Shown: piece after piece, positions 8,876-21,200 of the stretch
Layout of the letters: the number at the start of each line of letters is the position of its first letter
Numbering within the stretch: position 1 is the first letter of the stretch
NCBI RefSeq assembly: GCF_030445035.2
Contig: NC_080694.1
Span: 72,989,147-73,053,146 of the forward strand
Direction of reading: 5' to 3'
Length of the DNA: 64,000 nt
DNA from: Dasypus novemcinctus
Lineage: Eukaryota; Chordata; Mammalia; Cingulata; Dasypodidae
Position numbers and translations under genes: made by a program
The notes under the pieces: model-generated
Databases searched by the model: none
What the model was told of the DNA's origin: nothing
Seen by the model: only the letters and a program-made list of their open reading frames with translations

Positions 8876-11713
8876 TGTGGACAGTCCCCATCACGTCCAC
8901 CAGGCCTACCATGAGGTTTAAGATTCACCACCGCTGGTATTCTGGGACCCTCGACTCAGGTGCAGAGGTCTCTTGTTTCCCTGCTCATTTCACCACCCAG
9001 TGGTCTGTTCAAGAAGGCCCTTCCGTCCAAGGGGCCACTGGCTCCTCTACCTCCCTTCACGCCAGTCACCCTATTGCCTGGGAGGACGGTGAGGGATGTG
9101 TGGGCACATTCCGGCCCCTCTTCCTTAGCACCCTTGATACTATACTTTGGGGGCGAGATGTCCTGGAGGAGTGCGGTGTTCAGTTAACCACTCAGCCCCC
9201 CCCAATAGTTTGCGCCACTGCTCAATTAACACCTCCCACACCCACTCCTCTGCGGTGGAATACAGAGGAGCCTATTTGGGTGGAGCAGTGGCCCTTGGCA
9301 TCCCACAAACTCCAAGCTCTTTGTGAGCTGGTTCGAGAGCAGCTTGAATCCGGACATATAGAACCATCCACAAGTCCCTACAATTCGCCCGTTTTTATCA
9401 TTAAAAAGAAGGCCACTGGCAAATACCGCCTCCTACATGATTTGAGGGAGATTAATAAGCATATCCTCCCCATGGGAACTCCCCAACCGGAACTCCCTCA
9501 CCCAGTGGCCATTCCTAAACACTTTTTTGTGGCCACTCTAGATATTAAGGACTGCTTTTTTTCCATTCCGCTTCATCAAAAGGCCCGCCCGCACTTTGCC
9601 TTTACCGTTCCTGTCCCCAACCACCGAGGGGCAGCCGATAGGTATCAGTGGAAAGTCCTTCCACAAGGCATGCGCAATAGCCCGGCCATCTGCCAGCTGT
9701 ACGTGAACGCGGCAGTCGCCCCCTTGCGAGATCTGGGCTACCTCATCCACTATATGGATGATGTCCTGGTCGCATGTGAGACCCATGAGAAGCTGCAGTA
9801 TGCCCTCTCTCAACTTTGGCATAATCTGTCCGCCATTGGCTTAACAATCCAGAATGACAAGGTCAAATTTGAACCCCCCTTAACCTTCCTGGGGTTCCAT
9901 ATCTCCCAGCATGTAACCCCAATGGCTGTGCGACTAAATGTGCCAGACCGAGTCACCCTCACAGAGCTCCAGCAGCTCTGTGGGAATATCAATTGGGTCC
10001 GTCCCACTCTGTCTGTTACCACGGCACAGCTCCAGCCATTATTTGCTCTCTTACAAACCAGCCATAAACCCCCCTCTGCCATGTCTGCAAAGATAGCCAT
10101 CACACCCGAAGCTCGAGCCGCCATTGCCGCTGTAGATAAGGCCCTTAATAATTGCTGTCTCCAGCGGTTCGATCCCCAGCGGCCTCTCCAGGCATTGGTC
10201 CTCCCCACCAAGGGAATGCCCACCGGAGTTCTTTGGCAGGACAGGCCCCTCCTCCAGCTCCATCCTTCTAAAAGCAAGATGCAGAAGATCTGCCCCGCAG
10301 TAAGACTATGGATCACTCTCGCAGCGGATTTAGTGCAGCTGTCCGTCCAGACGTTTGAAACTCAGCCTGCTGTAATTGTTTGGCCGCTTAATGCGAAAGA
10401 AACCACCTCCCTCATTAGGGATAATGAGCAAATGCAGGTGCTGTGTGAGAGATTTTCAGGCGATTTCGATTGCCATTTCCCTAGTCACCGCCTACTCCAA
10501 GGCATGTCCCAACTCCCCTTCCGAAGTCCTTTTTTCCCCTTCCCGTCTTCCTCCCCCTTTCCGAGGTCCGTCACTATTTTCACGGATGCGTCTAGAACTA
10601 AGTACTCCATGGTCGTGTACCTGGACGGAGTCGCAGAGCCGAAAGTCTTTACACATCTTAACCTACACTCCGTCCAGACGGGAGAGCTTTTGGCTATTGT
10701 AGAAGCGTTTCGCGCCTTCCCCTGTGAACCTGTTAACATCTTTACAGATAGCCTCTATTCTCTGCAAGTCTGCAGGGTCTTGGCATTAGCTACATTCTTC
10801 CCGACCTCCTCTCCTATTGATGAGGCACTGGATGCCCTTAAGACCCTTCTTGAAAAACGCATGGCACCCTGGTATATTGCTCATATCCGGAGCCACTCCG
10901 GGTTGCCTGGCCCCCTAGTGGCAGGCAACAACACCGCGGATCAGACGGTCTCCGCCCTTGCCCTTGATACGGTCGGAGATGCTATCAATCAGGCTAAGTC
11001 CTTACATTCGAGGTTTCACTTTTCTGCCGCCTCATTCCACCACCTTTTGCCTGAGTTGCCAATTGAGACTTGTAAGCACCTAGTGCGGACATGCAAAACC
11101 TGTGCCCCCTTCCTGCCTCTGGGGCTTCTGCAACCGCAGGGGGTGAATCCCTGCAGCCTTAGGCCTAATTCCAGGTGGCAGATGGATGTCACGCATGTCC
11201 TGTCCTTTGGACGCCTTAAGTTCTTGCATGTTATAATTGACACCTTCTCCCGCATGTGCTATGCAGTCCCCTTGTCTGGGGAGACTGCTAAGCACTGCAT
11301 TAAGGCCCTTCAGCAAGGGATTCTCTTCATGGGAGTCCCCTGGGACCTAAAGACGGATAACGGCCCTGCTTATCGCAGTGAGTCCTTTGCGAGGTTCCTT
11401 CAGCTCTACCAAATCACCCACCATTTTGGTATCCCATATAACCCGCAAGGACAGGCCATTGTGGGGAGCTCCCATCGCCGTCTGAAACAACAAATTGAAA
11501 AACAGGGAAATCCTCCCTCACGCTCCTCCTGGAGACATCATCACCACTGTCCTAATCCATCTAAATCTCATGACCTTTGATAAGGATGGTCTCTTGGCAG
11601 TCCATAGGCATTGGGGCCCCTCATACCGCCCCACACAGGCCCCCCTGGTCCTTTGGAAGGACCCTCAAACAGGTCAGTGGCGTTGCCCATGCCCCCTCCT
11701 TACCCAGGGCTGA
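8810..11713 (+). pseudogene. pol: ERV1 pro-pol (protease, RT, RNase H, integrase), inactivated
   Basis: One frame stays open from the slippery site to 11580. The protease has LDSGAEVSC (catalytic Asp at 8953) and WGRDVL. The RT has LPQGMRNSP and YMDD (9751-9762), typical of betaretrovirus-like enzymes. RNase H keeps Asp, Glu, Asp, Asp in FTDAS, TGELLAI, FTDSLY and TADQT. Integrase has an H-x3-H...C-x2-C zinc site and Asp at 11185 and 11356. At the DD35E position (11464-11466) the codon is GGG (Gly), not Glu. The last about 70 residues, with WKDPQTGQW, continue in another frame (to 11713), so there is a frameshift near 11500. I see no dUTPase. Protease and RT share a frame, so only one frameshift is needed, unlike Mason-Pfizer-type viruses with two. 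Confidence 0.9.
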
Positions 11714-11738
11714 GGTTTCACTTTTGTGTTCCCGCAGG
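11714..11738 (+). promoter_or_regulatory. ERV1 env splice acceptor
   Basis: The pyrimidine-rich tract CTTTTGTGTTCCCGCAG ends at 11737, one base before the env ATG at 11739. Its position just after the integrase stop and its match to the acceptor consensus support it as the env acceptor. Confidence 0.75.
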
Positions 11739-13781
11739 ATGCCGCTCAGCCAATCTGGGTCCCCGGGAGATACGTCAAACCCGCCACCTCAGCAGCGGAT
11801 GTCCCGCAGGGAACGGCGCCAGATGCGAGTGATCCAGCACCAACTGAGCCAGCTCACCCTCCACCCCGAAAGGCAACCATCCAACCCTGAAGTCCGTTCA
11901 CTGGTCATACTCTACCGTCAGTGCAGACGCCGCAACCCTCGCCATGCTGGCGAGCCAATTAACATAGTCTCTCTCCTTCTCCTTATGCTCTCCCTCGCCA
12001 CCTCTGGCCAAGCTAACCCCTCTCACCAGCCCTTCAATTGGACACTCGCTCTCTGGCAACAAGAAAGAGTTCTCACCTATAATATCACCTCAGGTGCCCC
12101 ATCCTTCATTGCACGTGTGTGTGCTCTCGCTAATCAGCAGAGCTGCTGGGGGTCTAAGCAACAATATGGCCCCCACAACCACCTTATATCAGGCTTTTAC
12201 ATCTGCCCTTCCTCTGCTCGAGGCTGCCACGATCCTGCACAATATTATTGCCCCTCCTGGGGCTGTGTAACCATGGCATACGGCTGGAGAGGCGCTCCAA
12301 ACCGGGACCCCTATCTCTCCTTCCGCATTGCAAATACTTCCCAGTGGAACATAATCATCCTCACTATTAAAGACCCTACTAACACTGCCTGGCTGCATGG
12401 CCGTACATATGGCATCCGGCTTTACATGTTGAGCTATGATTATGGCGCCTTCTTCATAATAAAAAAGAAACTGCCTACTCTCACCCCTTCAGTTGCAGTT
12501 GGTCCCAACGCAATCATCAACCCTCCCCCTCCTCCTTCTGCTGCGCCAAGGCCAATCATCAATCCTCCTTCTCCTCCTCCACCATCTACCATTCCCTCCT
12601 ACATAACCTCCAGCAGTCCATCCTATAATCCTGTCCATACCCCTCCTACCCTTCTACCCCCACTACAGATCCATAACCCGCTCCTGTCTCTAGTCCAAGC
12701 TACCTTTCGTACACTTAACTCCTCTAATTCTGACCTTACCGTTAGCTGCTGGCTATGCCTCTCCCCCTCACTTCCTCTCTACAAGGCCATAGCCACCAAA
12801 GCCTCTTACCAATCTTCTGATAGCAGCAATCCCACCTCTTGTATTTGGAACCAAACGAAGGCAGGACTGACAATCCAATCTGTCTCTCAAAGCCGGCTTT
12901 GCATCACCAGAATTGGAGGCGCTGTTCACCCCTCCATGAAGACTCTTTGCAACCTTACAGTCACCCCTAATGTAACCTCAAAATTTCTTTTACCCCCCAA
13001 TAATACAAGATGGCTGTGTTCCTCCACAGGTCACACCCCGTGTCTTAATGTCGGCACCCTTAACTCCACCAACGAAACCTGCGTGCTCGCAATCATACTC
13101 CCCCGGGGTTTTTTATCATACCGATGTCCAATTCTTTGATTCCTTCCAGACCATGTGCAGAAAAGAGAAATCATTACCGCCATTACTGTCGCCTCTCTTC
13201 TAGGTCTTGTAGGAGCTGGCTCCGGAATCACAGCCTTAACCACTCACAGCACCGCTTTCTCATCTCTCAGGGCAGCCGTCGACGAGGATGTCGCCCGCCT
13301 CGAAACATCCGTCCGACACCTAGAAAAATCGCTAAACTCCCTATCCGAAGTGGTTCTTCAAAATCGTAGGGGATTAGACCTCCTCCTCAGAGAGGGAGGC
13401 CTCTGTGCCGCTCTTGGCGAGGAGTGCTGTTTTTATGCTAACTACTCTGGTCTCATTCAGGACAATCTGGCCCAAGTCAGAGCCGGCCTGGAAAAGCGAA
13501 AAAGGGAGAGAGAATCCCAAGGAGGCTTCTCCTGGGGATTCAATGGCATCCTCCCCTACATCCTCCCCTTCATAGGCCCCCTAATTATTGTCCTCTTCGC
13601 ACTAGCCATTGGACCATGGGCTATTAGAAGGATCATCCGACTCGCCAAGGATCAGGCTAATGCAATTTTTAGCACATACGTACAGGTCAGCTCTCAGCGA
13701 CTCGCCACTGCTGAGGACACCCCTCCCACTTCATCTTCTCGGCCTCCTCCTGCCCGACCTCTTCCTGCTCACTCTTCCTGA
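11739..13781 (+). pseudogene. env: ERV1 env relic, gammaretrovirus-type SU and TM
   Basis: Env is the surface fusion glycoprotein. I chose the ATG at 11739 because it directly follows the splice acceptor. A leader of about 95 residues with an Arg-rich stretch (RRERRQ, then RQCRRR) precedes a hydrophobic signal segment (IVSLLLLMLSLATSGQA). SU has FYICPSS and YYCPSWGC blocks, a proline-rich hinge (about 12510-12660) and CWLC at 12747-12758. TM has a fusion-peptide-like segment, an immunosuppressive-type LQNRRGLDLL, CX6CC at 13404-13430, a membrane anchor (about 13555-13620) and a cytoplasmic tail. CWLC plus CX6CC and a proline-rich hinge define gamma-type envelopes. A TGA at 13137-13139 separates SU from TM. 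The local sequence suggests a nearby frame slip rather than a simple nonsense change. Confidence 0.9.
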
Positions 13782-14500
13782 AGGTGCCCCAAGTCTTCTG
13801 TAACTGCGGCCCCCCATGCCGCCATCACTCTCAAGCAGCTCCAGCCCCACTAAACGGCCCGCAACCCACTTTCCCCTGCCCACGGCCTGCTTTCTAGCAT
13901 CCAATAACGTTTCTACTCTTGCCTCCCCATACTTCTGCGGAGCTTCCTCCTGTCTCGACCTCACTCCTCTTCTCAGCCATCCAAAGCATCACTTCTCATC
14001 CCCCGCCCCCCTCCTTTTTTTTGCTTGAACCCCCATTGCGTTGCAGATTGGGCCACCCCATGTTGGCCCGCCCCATTAACATCGGCCTCTCTCGCGCCCG
14101 TGGAGACTTCGGCCTTCTTGTTGTCCTCGCCTACGTCTCCACCACTCCCGACACTGCTGCCACCACCGCCGCTGGTGCCCTGACGCAACTTGTCCTCACA
14201 GCTGCGATCCTCCAGACCATCACACAGTCTGCCTCTGCCACTCTTTGCCGCCAAGGAGAGATCAACTACCTGTAGCGTGCTGTCACTCTGGACTTTTAAC
14301 AGCAGATGGACCTTATAGCCGCCGAGATCAACGAGAATTGGACATTGGCCACCCTTGTTTGCAACGGCAAGATACCGCCCCCCTAACTGTACATTTGTAT
14401 CCCCGTCATACCCACCTCCCCCTTCAGCCCACTTCCCTCTTTTGCTTACTGCCCTTAGGCCTCGGCTACTTGTTACTGCTACCATCCTGGCCCTTATTTG
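13782..14500 (+). pseudogene. ERV1 post-env region, possible relic of a second, beta-type envelope
   Basis: About 720 bp separate the env stop from the polypurine tract, which is unusually long. In one frame (13816-14028) there is a Cys-containing segment, PYFCGASSC (about 13930-13953). In another (to 14275) RARG near 14093 is followed by a hydrophobic stretch (GLLVVLAYVS), an Ala/Thr-rich stretch and a polar heptad-like helix (QTITQSASATL). A third frame ends in GLGYLLLLPSWPLF just before the polypurine tract. The order resembles SU end, cleavage site, fusion peptide, helix, membrane anchor of a different env. This reading is inference; the pieces lie in several frames with stops. Confidence 0.45.
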
Positions 14501-14515
14501 AAAAGAAGGGGGAAA
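14501..14515 (+). other. ERV1 polypurine tract
   Basis: AAAAGAAGGGGGAAA lies immediately upstream of the TG that opens the 3' LTR. This is the position of the plus-strand primer in all retroviruses. Confidence 0.92.
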
Positions 14516-15410
14516 TGTGGTCACCCCTTGGGCTGAAGTGTGGTTTGCTGGCCTGGCGAGGGGCGGCGGCCGCGGTAGGCCTATTCCAAACCGCTGCCCC
14601 CATAATAGGGTGGTTGGTCGGGCCCACCACCACCCCTGAAGGAAGCTCGGCATGGGCGCAGAGTGCCCTCAGGTCTCCCCTTCTCGGCAGCCATGCTTCC
14701 GCGGCCGCCCCTCCTCCCGGATGGCGCCACACAATGCCTTGTGGGGCGGCACCCTTCTTCTTCTTTCTCCCTGCGCAGGCGCAGGGTGGAAAAATCCAGT
14801 CTGCCCTTTTCCCTCCCCCCGACAGCAGCAACAGCCAGGCGTGGGCGGGAAACTCCAGTCTGCCCTCTACCCCAGCAACAGCAGCCACCAATCACTAAAC
14901 CCTGCCACTTCCCCCAGCAACAGCAACAGCCAATCCCTAATCACCACCCCTCCCCCATCCAGTACCGCCCACTGACCTTTCTCCGGCAACCAATCAGAAC
15001 AGGGCATGGCTTCGACCAATCAGCCTTCCCCAGCCCCTATAAAACTGTTGCCTCTCCCTCAATAAAGTGGACCTGCGTGTTTACCTCGTCTCCGCGGTAG
15101 TTCTTCTGCCGTGCGCCCTCCAGTCCTGAGAGCCCCCGACAAGGGCCTGGCCTCCCTTGTCCCCAGTTCATCGCCTGCTTCTCCGGGCGACCCCTTCGTC
15201 GCCGGCTTCGCCGGGCGACCCCGTCAGCCGAACCGCACAACCCCTGTGAGACCGACCCCTCATCTGCTGCCAGACCGACCCCTCGTCCCAAGCAGGACCG
15301 ATCCCTCATCCCAAGCAGGACCGACCCCTCGTCCTGAGCTGGACCAACCCCTCGTCCGCAGCCCACCTCTACCCCAGACCCCACCTCTACCGACCGAGCA
15401 AACCGTCGCA
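14516..15410 (+). repeat. ERV1 3' LTR
   Basis: Runs from TGTGGTCACC to GTCGCA (895 bp). It is followed by the target duplication AACAAC (15411-15416). It has a single copy of the 59-bp unit that is doubled in the 5' LTR, and a 14-bp direct repeat (cccacctctacccc, about 15363-15390) of which the 5' LTR keeps one copy. TATA box and poly(A) signal are as in the 5' LTR. Confidence 0.92.
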
Positions 15411-17215
15411 AACAACCTCTTTCATCATTGTGGCACATTCATTACATTTGGTGAATACATTTTAGAGCACTGATGCCCCTCACAGCTAAGAGTTTACATT
15501 GTAATTTACACTCTGCCCCAGTCCACTCAGTGGGATATGGCAGGATATATAATGTCCAGCATATGTTCCTTCAATATCATCTAGGTCAGCTCCAAGTGCA
15601 GAAAATGCCCCCATATCATATCACTTCTTCCTGCTCCCTTCCTTCAGCAACTACCACAGCCATTTTCTCAACATCATTTCTACAATTTCTTCCATTAGTA
15701 GTCACAATAATTCCATAGTAGAATATCAGCAAGTCCATCTTATGGACCCTGGGATGGAGATGTCCATTCCATGTCTATATCAAGGGGGCTTAAATTCCAC
15801 ATGGATGATGGATGCAATTCCCCTACTTTCAGTTGTATGCACTCTCAGTTCCCTGGTGTGGTGGTTGACCTTCATCTCCCTGTTAGCTAGCCTGGGTAAG
15901 TCCAATGAACTGAAAGGGTAGGAGTTGCAAGTCTATTGAGGCTCAGGGCCCAGCTGGCACATGGACAGTACAGAGATTCAAGTCTCCTGAGTATACACCA
16001 ACTCAAGCCCCAACCACAGTTTCAGTAAAAGTGACAGAAGAGGACAGTGTGGAAAGTTCACATCTGAGTCCAACTCCATCCCACTCAGGAACACAAATTC
16101 CAAAGTAGGGCCAACTGACATGGTACTGAATTCCAGAGCAATTTGCCATGACCACAGAACTTGTGGGCCTCTCTAGTCCTCAAGAGAACCTGTCCTTGGG
16201 GTTGTATCTACTTTGGCTCTCTCTGGGGTCCTGCTGAGGTGTGCATAAGAATGACACCTCTGATGACCTCCTGACTCTTTTTTGAAGACTCTTCACCATA
16301 TAAACTCATTCGTCTTTGCCATTTCCCCCTTTTATTCAAGGCCAAAAAGCAGTTTTTAACACATGATCCTACATGTAGGCTGAAATATTCTGCTGGTCAG
16401 AGTTGGCCCTTTTATTCAATGTCTTTTTCTCGTTATATCACCAGCTCATACTTGGTAGTAATCCCTCAGTGTCAGGGAACCTCATCCCCAGGAGTCATGT
16501 TCCATGCTTGGAGGAAGATAATGCATTTACATGATGAGTTTGGCTTAGAGAGTGCCCACATTTGAGCAACATGGATGCTCTCATATGGTAATTCTTAAGC
16601 ACCCTGAAGTTCTAGGCCTACTTCATAATTCAGGCACACAAGCTCATAAGCATAGTCATCAGTATCAAGGGCTCATTATTGGAATATCCTTACTTATTGA
16701 TCTTTGCCCTTACACTTGGGGGATTGTTTCTGTTCCATTGGGGAATGTGATAGAGCTCACCTGAATAGAAACTTAGCACTCCTTCAGTTGTCATTTGTAA
16801 CTGTAAGTACTATGAAAATGCCCAATATATATCCAAACATTTTTATGCACCATATATAGATGCCCTGGAGAACTCCCTCTGAACCATGTGCCCCCTATCA
16901 ATAACACCCCACACCAGTGTTCCTCCCCTGCCATAGTGGAACCTCTCTGTGGTCCAAAACATCTTCAAAAATGAAGCCTAATATTGCCATATTCAATAAA
17001 TAGGAAAATGAACTATAGTGATGGTTTTAAAGATTAGAGATAGAATACATACTAATTTAGAAAAACTAAAATAAAGTAAAAAAAATTGAGGAATTAAAAA
17101 ATGAAAAATATTATAAAGCTTTGTTTTTGACATTTTGCCTTTCATCACAGCAATAGGTGTTGCCTTGTATGTACAGTGGCAAGGCAATTTCTTTCATTTC
17201 TTCCTCAGTGTCTAC
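15411..17215 (-). mobile_element. LINE-1 3' UTR, right part of the ERV1 target site
   Basis: Continues the LINE-1 tail interrupted at 5304, after the right target duplication. The first 130 bp match the 3'-end copies at 38231-38375 and 52290-52420. The rest is non-coding and has no ORF2 coding similarity that I can see, consistent with a long 3' UTR or a further old repeat. It ends where the T-rich 3' end of the next LINE-1 begins. Confidence 0.65.
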
Positions 17216-18289
17216 ACCCTTTTTTTCTAATTTTTAATTTTATCTTCACAAAAGTTTTAGATCACAGTAATTCACATATACAATATAGGTGATTCCCATT
17301 TATCCAACATCATACCCTTTTCCCCTCCCCCAGCAATGATTTTTTTACATGTTCTTGTTATATTTGCTGCAGCTGATGTACAGATATTGAAACAGAGCTT
17401 TCAAGCATGGTTCCATTTTGGTTTACATTATGGTTTATATATTAGACTGTATACTCTTCTAAACTTTTAGTTACCTTATGTTTTACATTATGGTTTACAT
17501 TTTAGCCTATAGACTTTAAAAAATTTTTGGTGTAATTTAGTATGTCCTATAGCCATCATTGCATGATCTTGTGAAACACTTCCATTACCCCGAATTTACC
17601 CTGATTCCATCTATTCTACACTTCTCTTCCCATCCCCTCAGGGCCCAGAGTGACAATTAATCTTCCTTATTTGAAAAACCGGATTCACAGATACTTTCAA
17701 CAATGCTGAGGGCTTGACATACTAGACTGTCCTACCCCATTAAGAGCCACAAATTCTCTCTAGAGACACCATTCTCTCTATTTGATAACATCAATCCTCC
17801 CCAGGATGTGGGTACAAATTCACACTCACTGTATGGGTCTCCACCCAATGATATAACACACTATGACAAAATGAGCACTCACACACTCCCAAGAAGCCTG
17901 CCCCTGTGCCAGATGCTCCCCCTTAAGCATCTTAAACAGTAATCCTTCATTATTATATTTTCTAAAGATTTTTCTCAACATTATAGTTTTAACCACATAC
18001 CTGATAATCTCCCCTGTTCAAAAGTTCCCCTGGCCCTTCCCCCAGTTCCATGCACCATCTGAAACATCCTCCCAACCCTAGTCACCCTCAAGCCTACAAA
18101 GCACACCAAGAGTTATGCCTTTGCCCCCATCTTATTCCTTCCCTGTACAAATACTTAGCTCCAGCTTATCCTCGATTTCACCTATGCAGGCATCAGCTCA
18201 CAAACTTTCCTCTACCTCCCAACTTCCTTTAAGGTTATCATCCAGTCTCTAGCTCTCTGAGACAGCTTCGTTTACCTACTTCATATCGG

Positions 18290-21200
18290 AGAGGTCATGT
18301 AGTATTTGTCCTTCAATGCCTGGTTTGTTTCATGCAACATAAGGTCCTCAAGATTCATCCATGTTATTCCATGTGTTTGTACTGTATTTCTTCTTATAGC
18401 TGAGTAGTAGTCTATTGTATTTATATACCACATTTTATTTATCCATTCATCTGTTGATGGTCAGTTGGATTCATTCAAACTTTTGGCAACAGTGAATAAT
18501 GCTGTTATGAACATTGGTGTGAATTTATCAGTTTGTGTCCTTGTCTTCAGTTCTTCTGGGTAGATACTCAGTGGTGGAATTGCTGGGTCATGTGGCAAAT
18601 CTATAGCTAGTTTTTCAAAAACCTCCAAACTGTCTTCCAGTAGGGATGGATATTTGTACATTTCAGCCAGCAGTGGAAGAGGGTTCCCCTTCCTCCACAT
18701 CCTCTCCAACCCTTGTAGTCTTCTGTTTTTTTGATAGCTGCCAGTCTCATAGGAGTAAGAGAGTATCTCATTATAGTTTTGATTTGCATTTCCCTATTAG
18801 CTAGCGATTGTGAGCACTTTTTCATGTGCTTTTTAGCCATTTATATTTCTTCTTTGAAGTAGTGTCTGTTCAAATCTCTTGTTCATTTCTTGAATGGGTT
18901 CTTTGTCTTTTTATATTTGAGATATAGTACTTCTTTATATATGTTGGATATTAGTCTCCTATCAGATATATGGTTACCAAATATTTTCTCCCATTGGGTA
19001 GGCTGTCTTTTCACTTTCTTGTCAAACTTCTTTAAAATGCAAAAGCTTTAATTTTGAGGAGGTCCCATTTATTTTTGTTCTTTTGCTGTTCGTGCTTTGG
19101 GTGTGAAGTTCATGAAGCCATTTCCTATTGCATGGTTTTGTAGATGATTCCCTAAATTGTTTTCCAAGGTCTATATGTTCTTGGCTCTTATATTTAGGTC
19201 TTTGATCTATCTTGATTTGATTTTTGTATAAGGTGTGAGAAGGTAATCCTCTCTCATTCTTTGCATATGGATACCCAGTTCTCCAGGCACCATTTGTTGA
19301 AGAGGCCATTGTCTCCTGGTTGGGTGGCCTTGTCAAATATCACATGACTCTATATGAGGATCTATATCAGAACTCTCAATTCGGTTCCATTGGTCAATGT
19401 GTCTATCCTTGTGCCAATACCATGCTGTTTTCACTACTGTAGCTTTGTAGTATGTTTTGAAGTTAGGTAATGTGATTCCTCCAATTTCATTTTTCTTTTT
19501 CAATATGTCTTTGGCTATTTGGGGCCTCTTTCCATTCCAAAGAAATTTCATAGTTAATTTTTCTAGTTCATTGAAAAAGACTGTGTTGAGTTTTATTGGG
19601 ATTACATTGAATCTGTAGATTAGTTTTGGTAGGATAGACATCTTAATAATATTTAGTCTTCCTATCCATGAAAAGAGAATATTCTTCCATTTATTTGGGT
19701 CTTCTTTGATTTCCTTGCACAGTGTTGTGTAGTTTTCTGTGTATAAGTCTTTTACATCTTTAGTTAAACTTATTCCTAGGTATTTGATTTTTTAATTTAA
19801 TATTGTAAATGGTATTTTTCCTTGATTTCTTCCTCAGATTGCTCATTATTGGTGTAAAGAAATGCTACTGTTTTTGTGCATTGATCTTATAACCTGTGAC
19901 TTTGCTGATCTCATTTATAAGTTCTAGAAGCTTTGTTGCAGACTTCTCAGGGCTTTCTATGTATAGAATTATGTCACCTGCAAACAGTGAAATTTTGACT
20001 TCTTCCTTTCCAATTTGGATGCCTTTTACATCTGGTTCTTGCATCAGTGCTCAAGCAAATACTTCTAACACAATGTTAAATAGAAGGGGTGATAGTGGGC
20101 ATTCTTTTCTTGTTCCTGATCTTAGAAGAAAAGATTCTAGGATTTCACCATTTTAAATGATGTTAGCTATGGGTTTTTCATATATACCCTTTATCATGTT
20201 CAGAAAGTTTCCTTCTATTCCAATCTTTTGCAGTGTTTTTATCAAGAAAGGGTGCTATATTGTCCATTTTTTTTCTGAATCTATAGATATGATCATGTTA
20301 TTTTTCTTTCTCAATTTGTTTATGTGGTGTATTACATTAATTGATTTTCTTATGTTGAACTGTTCTTGCATACCAGGAATGAATCCCACTTTGTCATGGT
20401 ATATAATTCATTTAATATGTGGTTAAATAAGATTAGCAAGTATTTTGTTGAGGATTTTTGCATGTAAGTTCATAGAGAGATTGGTCTGTAATTTTCCTTT
20501 CTTGTGTTGTCTTTGTTTGGCTTTGGTTTTAGGGTAATGTGACATCATAGAATGGGTTAGTCAATGTTCCATTTATTTTGATTTTTTGGAAGAGTTTAAG
20601 TGAGTTTGGTGTTAGTTCTTTCTAGAATGTTTGGTAATATTCACCAATGAAGACATCTTACCCAGGCCTCTTCTTAGTTGGGAGGTTTTTAAATGACTCA
20701 TTCTATCTCTTTACTTGTGATTGGTTTGTTGAGATCATCAATTTCTTCTTTTGTCAATATAGACTGCTTATGTGTTTCTAGGAATTTGTCCATTTCCTCT
20801 AAATTGTCCTTCTTGTTTACCTATACTTTTCCAAAATATCCTCTTATAACAGTCTTTACTTCTGTGGGGTGATATCCCTTTTCTCATTTCTTATTTTGTG
20901 TATTTGCATTTTCTCTCTTTTTTCTTTTTTTAGTCTAGCTAAGGGTTTGTCAACTTTATTCATCTTCTCAAAGAACAAGCTTTTGGTTTTGTTTATTTTT
21001 TTTTATGCTTTCTGATTTTCTATTTCATTTAGGTCTGCTCTGATCTTTTTTATTTCTTTCTTTTTCCTTTGAGCTTAGTTTGTCGTTTTTGTTTTTATTT
21101 TATTTTTTTACTAATTCCTCCAAATGTGCAGTTATTTCTTCAATTTTAGCTCTTTCTTCTTTTTTAATGTACAAATGTATGGCTATAAATATCCCTCTCA

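Larger units (their letters stand above)
5305..15410 (+). mobile_element. ERV1: endogenous provirus with betaretrovirus-like pol and gammaretrovirus-like env
   Basis: A complete provirus of about 10.1 kb: 5' LTR, tRNA-Lys1,2 primer site, leader, gag, pro-pol, env, post-env region, polypurine tract, 3' LTR. It is GC-rich and keeps many CpGs, unlike the AT-rich LINE-1 around it. The two LTRs differ by about seven substitutions and two small indels by eye, under roughly 1 %, so the insertion is recent. Gag, the integrase C-terminus and env are broken and the integrase catalytic Glu is replaced. This copy therefore cannot be autonomous as read, unless some breaks are assembly errors. Confidence 0.92.

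Noticed and set aside
8810-8950. A dUTPase domain ahead of the protease, as in Mason-Pfizer-type viruses
   Set aside because: The space is too short and no dUTPase motif is visible.
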